Origin: Elusimicrobiota bacterium
Lineage (GTDB): Bacteria; Elusimicrobiota; Elusimicrobia; UBA1565; UBA9628
Direction: 5' to 3'
Length of the DNA stretch: 64,000 nt
Assembly: GCA_023249675.1 (NCBI GenBank)
Contig: JAHFCE010000009.1
Span: forward strand, 1-64,000
Under the pieces are notes generated by a model that saw nothing but the letters and a program-made list of their open reading frames with translations, was not told the DNA's origin and made no database searches. A program made the position numbers and the translations under genes. Shown piece by piece: positions 34,848 to 43,863 of the stretch. How positions within the stretch are numbered: the stretch's first letter is position 1; each line of letters begins with the position of its first letter.

Positions 34848-35744
34848 ATGACGGAAGCACCCCCTCCCGCCCCGCACACTGCCAAGTTGCCACGCTTAGT
34901 CACCGAGCGCTGGTACGACACGCTCTCTCAACGCCTGTTAGAGGCTGAACGCGCGAATCGAGAGGTGGTCCTGGATGCGACGGACGTAAAGTGGATATCG
35001 CCTTTTGGTACGGTACTTATCGCCGCTTTCGCTTCCAAGCAACTTGAGGTTGGGCATAAGGTGAGGATCCTGATGCCCACACGCGCAACCGAAGCCGCCT
35101 ACATTCGTGAATCCGATCTACTCAGGCTTGTCGAATCAAGCGATATCACAGCCGCAATACGCCCCGACAACCTCCAACTTCGCCGTCTAACTCAGATGCA
35201 GGGCGATGTCCCCGAACTCGTTGCAAATTTCGCCGCCACACAGGCGCCAAACGTAAACGAAGAGGAACGCAGTCTGCTCCGCATGTGGATTACGGAACTG
35301 CTTGCCAACGCAAACGACCATGCGAAATCAGCACGCGGATTTTGGATATGTGCCCGCTATAACCCCCGCGGAAGAGATATCAGAATCTGTGTGGCCGATT
35401 CAGGCATTGGCATTCGGGAATCACTCGTTGATTCCCGCAAATATAATGCGGACATGACTCACGCCGAAGCTGTTGGACTCGCATTGCGCGAAGGCGTTAC
35501 GGCCCGCCTTGGCGTCACCGGAGGGTTAGGCCTGAAACGAATAGCCGCTTACGTGAAATCCTGCGGAGGCGCACTGACCATAATCTCTGGGGACGCCCGT
35601 ATAAGTGTCCGCCGAAAAAAGAGCACTGTCACGGCCACCTGCCCCCATTACCAAGGCACGATTGTGAACGCAACATTTGATGCGCGCGCATTGGCGCGCC
35701 TTGAATCCAAGGAGAGCTCCGACGCGCCTTTTCACTTTGAATAA
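34848..35744 (+). CDS. STAS-like plus GHKL ATPase regulatory protein
   Basis: 298 residues. The N-terminal ~120 residues (VVLDATDVKWISPFGTVLIAAFASK) look like a STAS-type domain. The C-terminal part is a GHKL ATPase: N-box ELLANANDHAKSA, G1 box VADSGIGI, and GVTGGLGLKRIAAYVKSCGG. There is no dimerisation/phosphoacceptor His box, so it is more like an anti-sigma-factor kinase than a sensor kinase. Base composition is clearly AT-richer than preA. It is probably a partner of the next gene. Confidence 0.75.
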   Translation: MTEAPPPAPHTAKLPRLVTERWYDTLSQRLLEAERANREVVLDATDVKWISPFGTVLIAAFASKQLEVGHKVRILMPTRATEAAYIRESDLLRLVESSDITAAIRPDNLQLRRLTQMQGDVPELVANFAATQAPNVNEEERSLLRMWITELLANANDHAKSARGFWICARYNPRGRDIRICVADSGIGIRESLVDSRKYNADMTHAEAVGLALREGVTARLGVTGGLGLKRIAAYVKSCGGALTIISGDARISVRRKKSTVTATCPHYQGTIVNATFDARALARLESKESSDAPFHFE

Positions 35745-35746
35745 TT

Positions 35747-36145
35747 ATGCTTGAAAATATTTATATTTCAGTCAGCGCTGTTTGCGGAGAGAAAACCTAT
35801 ACCCGCGATGACGGCAAGCCCCTCTATGGGAAAATTGCGGATGCCCTGAGCGGCGGCAAATCCGTAACCATCGATTTTTCCGGCAAAGAAATCGCTTCCG
35901 AGTCATTCTTGGACGAAGCCATCGTTGAACATTTCATGCGTCCGCTCGTACCGAACGCTCACAACTTCATCACGCTCAAGAATGTCTTTCCGCACGATCA
36001 GACACTCTTGCAGCGCGTATTTGAATACAGGAGAATGTTGGCACAAAAAGCTGATAAAAAGCGGCTTGGAAATAGCCGAGCAATACCAGACCATTCTGCC
36101 AGTCTCATCAAAGACGCCCCCGGCAAAAAACGCTCGAAGCAATAA
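35747..36145 (+). CDS. DUF4325 (STAS-like) protein
   Basis: 132 residues. YGKIADALSGGKSVTIDFSGKEIASESFLDEAIVEHF is typical of DUF4325, a STAS-related fold often encoded beside GHKL ATPases. It is followed by a Lys/Arg-rich tail (about residues 96-132). The codons are AT-rich, like those of the preceding gene, and unlike the pyrimidine genes on either side. A role as antagonist or substrate of the ATPase is inferred by analogy with anti-sigma/anti-anti-sigma pairs. Confidence 0.72.
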   Translation: MLENIYISVSAVCGEKTYTRDDGKPLYGKIADALSGGKSVTIDFSGKEIASESFLDEAIVEHFMRPLVPNAHNFITLKNVFPHDQTLLQRVFEYRRMLAQKADKKRLGNSRAIPDHSASLIKDAPGKKRSKQ

Positions 36146-36172
36146 CCTTCATTTTAGAGAGGAGGAAATAAT

Positions 36173-37048
36173 ATGCCCCGAATCGTGAAGTGCGGCCTCA
36201 TTCAAGCGTCGTGCGATTGGCAGACGCCGAAGTACACCCTGCAGCAGATCAAGACGAAGATGATCGACAAGCACGTCGCGCTCATTGAGAAGGCGGCCAA
36301 GCAGGGCGTGCAGATGCTGAGTCTTCAGGAAATTTTTTACGGACCCTACTTTTGCGCGGAGCAAGACGCGAAATGGTACGACACCGCCGAGACAATTCCC
36401 GGGCCGACCACTTCTTTGATGCAGAAGCTCGCGAAGAAGCACCAGATGGTCATCGTCTCCCCGATCTATGAGACGCCCTCGACCGGCACCTACTACAACA
36501 CCGCGGCGGTCATCGACGCGGATGGTCAGATCGCGGGCATTTACAGAAAAAATCATATCCCGCACTGCGCTCCCGGCTTCTGGGAAAAGTTCTACTTCAA
36601 ACCGGGCAACCTCGGCTACCCGGTGTTCCAGACGCGCTACGCCAAGGTCGGCGTGTACATCTGTTACGATCGGCATTTTCCCGACGGCGCCCGCATCCTG
36701 GGCTTAAACGGAGCTGAAATTGTTTTTAATCCGTCGGCCACGGTGAAGGGGCTGTCGGAATATCTCTGGAAGCTCGAGCAACCGGCGCACGCCGTGGCCA
36801 ACCAATACTTCGTCGGCGCCAGCAACCGGGTGGGCAAAGAAGGTCCCTGGAATATCGGCGAGTTCTACGGCCAGTCCTACTTCTGCGACCCGAGAGGCCA
36901 GATGCTCAAGATCGGCCCGCATGATAAGGACGCGATCGTCGTCGCCGACCTCGACTTCGACCAGATTCTGGAGGTCCGCAAGGTGTGGCAGTTCTTCCGC
37001 GACCGCCGGCCGGAAACCTACGGCGCGCTCACTCAGCAGCTGCCGTGA
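36173..37048 (+). CDS. Beta-ureidopropionase-like carbon-nitrogen hydrolase
   Basis: 291 residues, nitrilase superfamily. The catalytic triad is E53 (SLQEIFYGPYFC), K126 (YRKNHIPH) and C164 (VYICYDRHFP). The sequence is close to N-carbamoyl-beta-alanine amidase/beta-ureidopropionase and to N-carbamoylputrescine amidase. Between dihydropyrimidine dehydrogenase and dihydropyrimidinase, the first is far more likely: it would cut N-carbamoyl-beta-alanine to beta-alanine, CO2 and ammonia. GAGAGGAGG precedes the ATG, the strongest ribosome binding site nearby. Confidence 0.88.
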   Translation: MPRIVKCGLIQASCDWQTPKYTLQQIKTKMIDKHVALIEKAAKQGVQMLSLQEIFYGPYFCAEQDAKWYDTAETIPGPTTSLMQKLAKKHQMVIVSPIYETPSTGTYYNTAAVIDADGQIAGIYRKNHIPHCAPGFWEKFYFKPGNLGYPVFQTRYAKVGVYICYDRHFPDGARILGLNGAEIVFNPSATVKGLSEYLWKLEQPAHAVANQYFVGASNRVGKEGPWNIGEFYGQSYFCDPRGQMLKIGPHDKDAIVVADLDFDQILEVRKVWQFFRDRRPETYGALTQQLP

Positions 37049-38553
37049 GAAAGAACATCTTCGACGCGCTGATGGACGCGGAGATTCACGACCACTCCGA
37101 GCCCATCACGAAATCCCCCTACTGGAATAAGGACATCGCGCCCACGCGCAAGTCGCAGCGCACCTGGGGCACGAAGGACATCGCCGTCCTCTGGATCAGC
37201 ATGAGCGCGTGCATCCCCACGTACATGCTGGCTTCTTCTTTGATTGCCGAGGGCATGAACTGGTGGCAGGCCGTGCTGACCATTTTTCTGGGCAACTGCA
37301 TCGTCCTGCTGCCCATGATCCTCAACGCGCACGCGGGCACCAAGTACGGCATCCCGTACCCCGTCTACTGCCGGCCGGCGTTCGGGATTCTCGGGGCCAA
37401 CGTCCCGGCGGTTCTTCGAGCGCTCGTCGCCTGCGGCTGGTTCGGCATCCAGACATGGATCGGAGGCGCTGCGATCTACAAGCTCGTCGGCCTCTGGTGT
37501 CCGGCCATCATGGCCGGAGCCCCAATCCTTCAGGGCCTCAACGCGGGCCAATGGGGCTGCTTCCTCTTCTTCTGGGCGATCAACATGTTCGTGATCTACA
37601 AGGGTGTCGAGTCCATCCGCGTCCTGCTGAACATCAAAGCGCCCCTGCTGATTCTGCTTGGCCTGGCTTTGCTCGGCTGGGCGTACGTCCAGGCGGGGGG
37701 GTTCGGTCCGATGCTGTCCACCCCGTCGGCCTTCGCGCCGGGACAGTCCAAGGCCGGCCAGTTCTGGCCGTTCTTCTTTCCGGCCTTGACCGCGATGATC
37801 GGCTTCTGGGCGACGCTCTCGCTCAACATCCCCGACTTCTCGCGCTACGCGAAGACCCAGAAAGATCAGATGCTGGGACAGGCCCTGGGCCTGCCCACGA
37901 CGATGGGCCTCTACTCTTTTATCGGCGTGGCCGTAACCTCGGCCACCATCGTGATCTACGGCCAGTCCATCTGGGATCCGGTGGACCTCATCGCCAAGTT
38001 CAAGAATCCCGCCGTTCTCGCCGTGGCCTTGGTTTCACTGTGCGTGGCCACGCTCGCGACGAATATTGCGGCCAACGTGGTAGGACCGGCGAACGACTTT
38101 TCACATCTCTGGCCGGAAAAAATAGACTTTAGAATGGGCGGCTATATGACCGGCGTCCTCGGGATCCTGATCCAACCGTGGAAACTGATCGCGGATCCCT
38201 CGGGGTATATCTTTACCTGGCTCGTCGCCTACTCCGCGCTGCTGGGTTCGATTGGCGGCATCCTCATCTGCGACTACTACGTCCTGCGCGGCGCCAAGCT
38301 CGATGTGCGCGAGCTCTACGAGAAAAACGGCGCGTATTGGTACGCGGGCGGCGTAAACGGCCGCGCGCTCATGGCCCTCGTCCTGTCCTGCCTGCCCGTG
38401 CTTCCCGGCTTTCTCGGCACGGTCAAGCTCGCGACGGTCGCGCCCTTCTGGATCTCGCTGTACCACTACGCCTGGTTCATCAGCTTCGGCCTCTCGTTTG
38501 GGCTGTACTGGCTCCTGATGCGCTGGGAGAAAGAGGAACCCTATGCCCTATGA
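37045..38553 (+). CDS. NCS1-family nucleobase/hydantoin permease
   Basis: 502 residues from the GTG at 37045 (GTGA overlap). About 12 membrane helices. Family motifs: PYWNKDIAPT at the N-terminus, WGTKDIAVLWISMSACIPTYMLA, GIPYPVYCRPAFGILGANVPAVLRALVACGWFGIQTWIGG and NIPDFSRYAKTQKDQMLGQALGLP. NCS1 carriers import uracil, allantoin, hydantoins or cytosine with a cation. Between the two amidohydrolases it most likely imports uracil/dihydrouracil or hydantoin. Confidence 0.92.
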   Translation: MRKNIFDALMDAEIHDHSEPITKSPYWNKDIAPTRKSQRTWGTKDIAVLWISMSACIPTYMLASSLIAEGMNWWQAVLTIFLGNCIVLLPMILNAHAGTKYGIPYPVYCRPAFGILGANVPAVLRALVACGWFGIQTWIGGAAIYKLVGLWCPAIMAGAPILQGLNAGQWGCFLFFWAINMFVIYKGVESIRVLLNIKAPLLILLGLALLGWAYVQAGGFGPMLSTPSAFAPGQSKAGQFWPFFFPALTAMIGFWATLSLNIPDFSRYAKTQKDQMLGQALGLPTTMGLYSFIGVAVTSATIVIYGQSIWDPVDLIAKFKNPAVLAVALVSLCVATLATNIAANVVGPANDFSHLWPEKIDFRMGGYMTGVLGILIQPWKLIADPSGYIFTWLVAYSALLGSIGGILICDYYVLRGAKLDVRELYEKNGAYWYAGGVNGRALMALVLSCLPVLPGFLGTVKLATVAPFWISLYHYAWFISFGLSFGLYWLLMRWEKEEPYAL

Positions 38554-39940
38554 CCTGCTGATCAAAGGCGGCACGATCGTCTCCGCGTCGGACACCTTCA
38601 TCGGTGATCTTGCCGTCGTCAACGGCAAGGTCGCCGCCATCGGCAAGATCGCGGAGTCCGGCAAGAAGGTCGTTGATGCGCGGGGCAAGGTCGTGCTCCC
38701 GGGCGGCATCGACGCGCACACGCACTTCGACATGCCCTTCATGGGCGCGACCACGATCGACGACTTCACCACCGGCTCGACGGCGGCCATCTTCGGAGGC
38801 ACGACCTCCATCGTGGACTTCGCGATCCAAAAGAAAGGCGAGACGTTCCGCCACGCGCTCGATGACTGGCACAGGCGCGCCGATGGGAAATGCGCCGTCG
38901 ATTACGGATTTCACATGATCGTGACTGATTTTCCGGAAAAACAGCAGAAAGAAATGGACAGGCTCGTCGACGAAGGCGTCTCCTCCTTCAAGCTGTTCAT
39001 GGCCTACCCCGGCATCTTCATGTCGGATGACACGACGATCTTCCGCGCGCTCCTGCGCACGCGCGACAACGGCGGCATCATCTGCATGCACGCCGAAAAC
39101 GGCTCCGTCATCGACGTGCTGATTCAAAAGGCCATCGCCGAAGGCAAGACCGCGCCCGAGTGGCACGCGCTGACCCGCCCGATGACCGCCGAGGCGGAGG
39201 CCACGCATCGCGCGATCGCTCTGGCCGAGATGGCCGGTGTGCCGATCTATTTCGTCCACCTCTCCGCCGGCGACGCGATGGAGGAGGTGCGCGCCGCCCG
39301 CGCGCGCGGATTGCCGGTGTTCGCGGAAACATGCCCTCAATATTTGTATTTATCCGAGGATGACTACCGCCGTCCCGGGTTCGAGGGCGCGAAGTTTGTG
39401 ATGTCCCCGCCTCTTCGGCCCGCCGGTAATTCGGAACGCTTGTGGAGCGGGCTCGTCCGCAATGATCTCCAAGTCGTCTCCACCGATCATTGTTCTTTTT
39501 GCATGAAGGCCGGAACGAATCAACCCGGCAAGGAGTTGGGAAAGAAGGATTTTTCAAAAATCCCCAACGGCGCGCCCGGCGTCGAGTACCGCATGCTCCT
39601 GCTCTGGGACGCCGTTCAGAAAGGAAAGATCACGGAGAACCGCTTCGTCGAGATCACCTCCGCCAACCCCGCGAAGCTCTTCGGCCTGTACCCGCGCAAG
39701 GGCCACCTAAACCCCGGAGCCGACGCGGACATCGTCATTCTCGACCCCAACAAGCCATTTACCTTCTCGCTGAAGAACCACCACTCGGCGGCCGATTACA
39801 ACCCCTACGAGGGCGTGACGGTCAAGGGCTCGATTCGCGACGTGTTCTCGCGCGGCGAGGCGATGGTTCTCGATGGGAAGTGGGCGGGAAAGACCAGCCA
39901 CGGCAAGTTCCTCAAACGCACGCCGCGCTCGTTCAACTAG
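38543..39940 (+). CDS. hydA: Dihydropyrimidinase (D-hydantoinase)
   Basis: 465 residues. Amidohydrolase fold with binuclear metal site: H59-x-H61 in DAHTHFD, carboxylated K150 in SFKLFMAYPG, HAENG, VHLSAGDA and STDHCSF. SPPLRP and NGAPGVEYRMLLL are typical of dihydropyrimidinases. It opens dihydrouracil or dihydrothymine to the N-carbamoyl-beta-amino acid, the second step of the pathway. It overlaps the permease gene by 11 nt. Confidence 0.93.
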   Translation: MPYDLLIKGGTIVSASDTFIGDLAVVNGKVAAIGKIAESGKKVVDARGKVVLPGGIDAHTHFDMPFMGATTIDDFTTGSTAAIFGGTTSIVDFAIQKKGETFRHALDDWHRRADGKCAVDYGFHMIVTDFPEKQQKEMDRLVDEGVSSFKLFMAYPGIFMSDDTTIFRALLRTRDNGGIICMHAENGSVIDVLIQKAIAEGKTAPEWHALTRPMTAEAEATHRAIALAEMAGVPIYFVHLSAGDAMEEVRAARARGLPVFAETCPQYLYLSEDDYRRPGFEGAKFVMSPPLRPAGNSERLWSGLVRNDLQVVSTDHCSFCMKAGTNQPGKELGKKDFSKIPNGAPGVEYRMLLLWDAVQKGKITENRFVEITSANPAKLFGLYPRKGHLNPGADADIVILDPNKPFTFSLKNHHSAADYNPYEGVTVKGSIRDVFSRGEAMVLDGKWAGKTSHGKFLKRTPRSFN

Positions 39941-39950
39941 GAGACCCCCA

Positions 39951-41333
39951 ATGAACCGCACGATCCGCTTCCTCCTCTTGGCCATCCCGCTCGCCGCAGG
40001 CTGCGGAGGCTCTAAGCTCGTGGTGACAGGCTCACCCGTCCGGCCGAAGGAACCGGTGCGCCTCATTGCGACGCTCTCCGAGGCCAACGAATTTAGCCAG
40101 AAATTGACAGAGGAGCTGTCCCAGCAAGGCTATGGAATACTCGACCAGGCAAGAACACAATCCCTCCTGAGGAAGCTTGATATTGAGAACAGCGACCTGG
40201 TCGATGAGGCCTCCCTCGCCGAGCTGAAAGGCCGCCGCATCGACGCGATCATGAAGATCGTCGTCGAAATGACCGCCGCGAGGGCGGATCTGCTCGACAA
40301 GGTCCGCGTGAGCGTGACCGGGACCGGAGGCGGCGAGCTCCTGGCCTCGCTGGCATGGACCAACTCTTGGGGGGGCATGCCCGGCTCGCCCGCGGATTCC
40401 TCGATGCGATTGCCCATGACGAAGGCCGCGCGCAAGGTCGCGCTTGCGCTCACGCGCCAGTTGGGCCCTCCCGGCCCGAAGGCCTCGGTCATGATGGACG
40501 ATTTCATCGCGGCACGCAGAGCAGCGCTGCGCGGCGCGCCGCTGACGGCGGCCCCCGCGGCGGCTCCTGCGCCCACCGTGACCTCCGACGTGGACACGCC
40601 CGCCCGGCGCGACGCGGAACGACCGAATGACTACGCGCTGGTCATCGGTATTGAAAGTTACCAATCCCTGCCGAAAGCCGACTACGGCGTGCGCGACGCC
40701 CAGACGGTCCGCCGTCATTTCGAGGCCTTGGGTGTTCCCGCGCGCAACATCATCAGCCTCGAAGGGCCCCAAGCCACCGGCAGCAAACTCCGCAGCTACC
40801 TGCAGCAGTGGCTGCCGCGCAACATCAAGTCGGAGTCGACTCTGTTCATTTATTACTCAGGCCACGGGGCTCCCGACCCTGCGAACGGCGAAGCCTATCT
40901 CGTGCCCTGGGACGCGGACCCGATGTTCCTGACGACGTCCGCCTATCCGCTGAAGCAATTCTATGCGGAGCTGACAGCGCTCAAAGCCAAGCGCGTCCTT
41001 GTCGCACTCGACGCCTGCTTCTCGGGCTCCGGGGGCCGCTCGGTTCTCGCCAAGGGCGCTCGGCCGCTTGTCGCCAAGGTGGATGAGAGCGTGCCGACCG
41101 CCGCCAACCTCACAGTCCTCGCGGCCGCCTCCGGCAGCGAGATCACCGGAACGCTCGACGAGCAGGCGCACGGGATTTTCACCTACTACTTCCTCAAAGG
41201 GCTTTCCGGCGGAGCGAAGACGCCGCGCACCCTGTACGACTACCTCAAGCCTCATGTCCAAGACGACGCCCGTCGCCAGAACCGGGAGCAGTCGCCGACC
41301 TTGGCCGGAGACGGGGCCGACGCGTCATTCTAG
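39951..41333 (+). CDS. Caspase-like (peptidase C14) lipoprotein
   Basis: 460 residues from the ATG at 39951. A lipoprotein signal (FLLLAIPLAAGC, lipidated C18) is followed by a ~170-residue domain resembling outer-membrane-associated lipoproteins (QGYGILDQARTQSLL, DAIMKIVVEM), an Ala/Pro linker near 200 and a caspase p20-like domain: YALVIGIESYQSLPK, active-site H305 in YYSGHG and C356 in DACFSGSGG. Such metacaspase-like enzymes cut after basic or acidic residues; the target is unknown. It directly follows hydA (10 nt) in what looks like the same transcript. Confidence 0.88.
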   Translation: MNRTIRFLLLAIPLAAGCGGSKLVVTGSPVRPKEPVRLIATLSEANEFSQKLTEELSQQGYGILDQARTQSLLRKLDIENSDLVDEASLAELKGRRIDAIMKIVVEMTAARADLLDKVRVSVTGTGGGELLASLAWTNSWGGMPGSPADSSMRLPMTKAARKVALALTRQLGPPGPKASVMMDDFIAARRAALRGAPLTAAPAAAPAPTVTSDVDTPARRDAERPNDYALVIGIESYQSLPKADYGVRDAQTVRRHFEALGVPARNIISLEGPQATGSKLRSYLQQWLPRNIKSESTLFIYYSGHGAPDPANGEAYLVPWDADPMFLTTSAYPLKQFYAELTALKAKRVLVALDACFSGSGGRSVLAKGARPLVAKVDESVPTAANLTVLAAASGSEITGTLDEQAHGIFTYYFLKGLSGGAKTPRTLYDYLKPHVQDDARRQNREQSPTLAGDGADASF

Positions 41334-41342
41334 AGGAACTGA

Positions 41343-41348
41343 TATAAT
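41343..41348 (+). promoter_or_regulatory. -10 element, possibly leaderless
   Basis: A perfect TATAAT lies exactly 6 nt before the ATG at 41355. The -35 region is weak. It would start a second transcript for the aldehyde dehydrogenase part of the locus. Confidence 0.5.
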
Positions 41349-41354
41349 CTCGAT

Positions 41355-42230
41355 ATGATCCTCTCACGCCTTTGCGCCCTGCTCGCGAGCGCCCTTCTGT
41401 CCGCGACGGCCTTCGCCGGAACCCTCGAAATCCCCGCCGAGCTCGCCCGAGGCATCGACGCCGAAGCCGTCCGCGCCGCCGCCGAGACCAAGATCTCGGA
41501 CCCCATCTCCGTGGAGATCCAGCCCGTCCAAGACGGAGCGGTCCTCTCCGACTTCATCGGCAAGGGCGTGACGGTCCATCTCAAAAACGGCGGCCGCATC
41601 GTGGGCATCCTGCATGACGACACCGACAGGATCTGGATCGAGATCGGGGACGGTCGGATTGGCCTCGAATTCGACTCCGTCTCCTCCGTCGAGGTCGCGC
41701 CGAACAAGTACCAAGAATTCCGCGACCGCGAGGCCGCCCTCGGCGACGCCGATGTCCCGGCGCTTTGGGCGCTCGCACAGTGGGCCCGGTCGCAGGAACT
41801 GTCCTCCTACGCGCGGATGACCGCGCTGCGCGTGATCGATCTCGAGACCGATCACGCCGGGGCCCGCGCCCTGCTGCGCTACGAGAAAATCGAAGGCCGC
41901 TGGCTGACTCACGACAAGGCGATGATCGCCAAGGGCTTCGTCCTCTTCGAGGACCGCTGGATTGCGCAGGCCGAATACGCAGAGATCCTCCAGAAACGGG
42001 CGGCTCGCCGCCAGGAGCTCGAGGCTCGCCGTCGAGCGCGCATCGAGGAAGAGCGCCGCCGCCAAACCGAGGAGGAAGAGCGCCTCGTCCGCGAGCACGA
42101 GCGGAAGCTGGAGCGCCTGCGCGAGCTGCAGCGACTCCAGCAGTTGCGCCGCCTCCGCTACCGCTACGGATACCCTTACGGCCCGATTATCATCGTGCCC
42201 GGCCACCCCTGTCCGGGCCGCCATCGCTGA
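41355..42230 (+). CDS. Exported coiled-coil protein of unknown function
   Basis: 291 residues. Signal peptide (LLASALLSATAFAG). The first domain carries a beta-rich stretch VTVHLKNGGRIVGILHDDTDRIWIEIGDG, similar in style to SH3/LSM-like segments found in exported proteins. A helical Arg/Glu-rich coiled coil follows (about residues 215-270, RRARIEEERRRQTEEEER) and a Tyr/Pro/Gly tail (YRYGYPYGP). Family not recognised. It lies between the caspase gene and the aldehyde dehydrogenase. Confidence 0.7.
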   Translation: MILSRLCALLASALLSATAFAGTLEIPAELARGIDAEAVRAAAETKISDPISVEIQPVQDGAVLSDFIGKGVTVHLKNGGRIVGILHDDTDRIWIEIGDGRIGLEFDSVSSVEVAPNKYQEFRDREAALGDADVPALWALAQWARSQELSSYARMTALRVIDLETDHAGARALLRYEKIEGRWLTHDKAMIAKGFVLFEDRWIAQAEYAEILQKRAARRQELEARRRARIEEERRRQTEEEERLVREHERKLERLRELQRLQQLRRLRYRYGYPYGPIIIVPGHPCPGRHR

Positions 42231-42243
42231 CCCCGAGGACCAC

Positions 42244-43752
42244 ATGACCACCGCGACCAAGTCGACGCCTGCCGTCTCCATGTTGAAGCAGTACATCGGG
42301 GGCAAATGGGTGGACGGCTCCTCCTCCCGCGAGATCATCTCCACAAATCCTGCGGATTCGCGCCAGATCCTGGCCAAGCTCAAGGGCGCGGACAAAAATG
42401 ACGTGCTCAAAGCCATCGACGCCGCCCAGAAGGCGTTTCCGGCCTGGAAGGCGACCACACCGCCCGCCCGCGGCCGCATTTTGATGAAGGCCGCGCTCCT
42501 TCTGCGCGAGCGCAAGGAGGAGTTGGCCCGCCTCATGACGCGCGAGCAGGGCAAGATCCTGCCCGAGGCCCTGGGCGAGATGGAAAAGGGCATCACGTTG
42601 ATTGAGTGGTTCGCGGGAGAGGGCCTGCGCCTGGGCGGCATCACCCAACCGTCGGAGCTCTCCAAGAACCTGCTCTACACCCTCCGGCAGCCTTTAGGCG
42701 TCGTCTCCATCATCACGCCCTGGAACTTCCCATTCGCGATCCCCGCGTGGAAGATCGCTCCGGCGCTGATCTCGGGCAACTGCGTGATCTTCAAGCCCGC
42801 CTCGCTCGTGCCCGCGATGGCCGTCGAGCTCGTCAGAATCTTCGAGGAGGCCGGCCTGCCGGCGGGCGTGCTCAACCTCGTGCTCGGCGCGGGTTCGGCC
42901 ATGGGCGACATCCTCGTTGAGGAGCCGCGCATCAAAGCCGTGTCCTTCACGGGCTCGAATGAAATCGGCAAGCGCGTGCACACGATCGGCGGCGCGCGCG
43001 GCATCAAGGTCACCTGCGAGATGGGCGGCAAGAATCCGGCGGTGGTCTGGGACGACGCCGACCTCGAGTTAGCACTCGGCGGCGTGATGAAAGGCGCCTT
43101 CGGCTCCACCGGCCAGCGCTGCACCGCGACCTCCCGCCTGATTCTCCACGAAGCGATCGCCGAAAAATTCCTTAAGATGCTTCTCGTCGAAACCGCCAAG
43201 ATCAAGGTCGGCGACGGCCTCGACAAGACGGTCACGATGGGCCCCGCCGTCGATGAAAGCCAGCTCAAGACCGATCTGGAATACATCGAGATCGGCAAAA
43301 AAGAAGGCGCCAAGCTCCTGTGCGGCGGCAAGCGCCTGACGGCCGGCGGCTTCGCGCACGGCTGGTTCGTCGAGCCGACGATCTTCGACAGCGTCGATCC
43401 CAAGTCGCGCCTGTGGCAGGAAGAGGTCTTCGGGCCGGTCCTGGCCGTCGCGCGGGTCTCCCATTTCGAGAAGGCCGTCGCGCTCGCCAACGACAGTCCC
43501 TTCGGCCTGACGTGCGCGTTCTACTCCCAGGACCTGACTCTGGCGATGCGCTTCACCGAGGAAGTCGAGGCCGGCATGGTGCACCTCAACAGCCCGACGA
43601 TCGGCGGAGAGGCCCAGGTGCCCTTCGGCGGCGTGAAGGGCTCCGGCGTCGGCGAGCGCGAGATGGCCAAAGAAGGCATGCACTTCTTCACCGAGCAGAA
43701 GACCGTGTTTCTCGATTACACGGGTCGGCGCCGCGCCTCGAATCTTTATTAA
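42244..43752 (+). CDS. NAD(P)-dependent aldehyde dehydrogenase
   Basis: 502 residues from the ATG at 42244. Catalytic C293 in GQRCTAT, general base E259 in CEMGGKNP, and the cofactor motif SFTGSNEIGKRV. PWNFPFAIPAWKIAPAL is typical. Overall it resembles succinate- or 2-oxoglutarate-semialdehyde dehydrogenases rather than CoA-acylating methylmalonate-semialdehyde enzymes. In this locus, malonate semialdehyde made from beta-alanine is a reasonable substrate; glutamate semialdehyde from the nearby ornithine aminotransferase is another. Confidence 0.88.
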   Translation: MTTATKSTPAVSMLKQYIGGKWVDGSSSREIISTNPADSRQILAKLKGADKNDVLKAIDAAQKAFPAWKATTPPARGRILMKAALLLRERKEELARLMTREQGKILPEALGEMEKGITLIEWFAGEGLRLGGITQPSELSKNLLYTLRQPLGVVSIITPWNFPFAIPAWKIAPALISGNCVIFKPASLVPAMAVELVRIFEEAGLPAGVLNLVLGAGSAMGDILVEEPRIKAVSFTGSNEIGKRVHTIGGARGIKVTCEMGGKNPAVVWDDADLELALGGVMKGAFGSTGQRCTATSRLILHEAIAEKFLKMLLVETAKIKVGDGLDKTVTMGPAVDESQLKTDLEYIEIGKKEGAKLLCGGKRLTAGGFAHGWFVEPTIFDSVDPKSRLWQEEVFGPVLAVARVSHFEKAVALANDSPFGLTCAFYSQDLTLAMRFTEEVEAGMVHLNSPTIGGEAQVPFGGVKGSGVGEREMAKEGMHFFTEQKTVFLDYTGRRRASNLY

Positions 43753-43863
43753 TGTGAGTCCGTTCGCCGCTCTGCCGTCTCCGGTCAACTTGATGGACGG
43801 CCTCCTCTCCGGGACCGGCCTTTGCCTCGCCCTCTCTCTCGACGCCAAACTTCGGAGGAATGC

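Noticed and set aside
42244-43752. Methylmalonate-semialdehyde dehydrogenase (CoA-acylating)
   Set aside because: Context would suit it, but the sequence around the catalytic Cys (GQRCTAT) and the GGITQP region fits the succinate/2-oxoglutarate semialdehyde group better.
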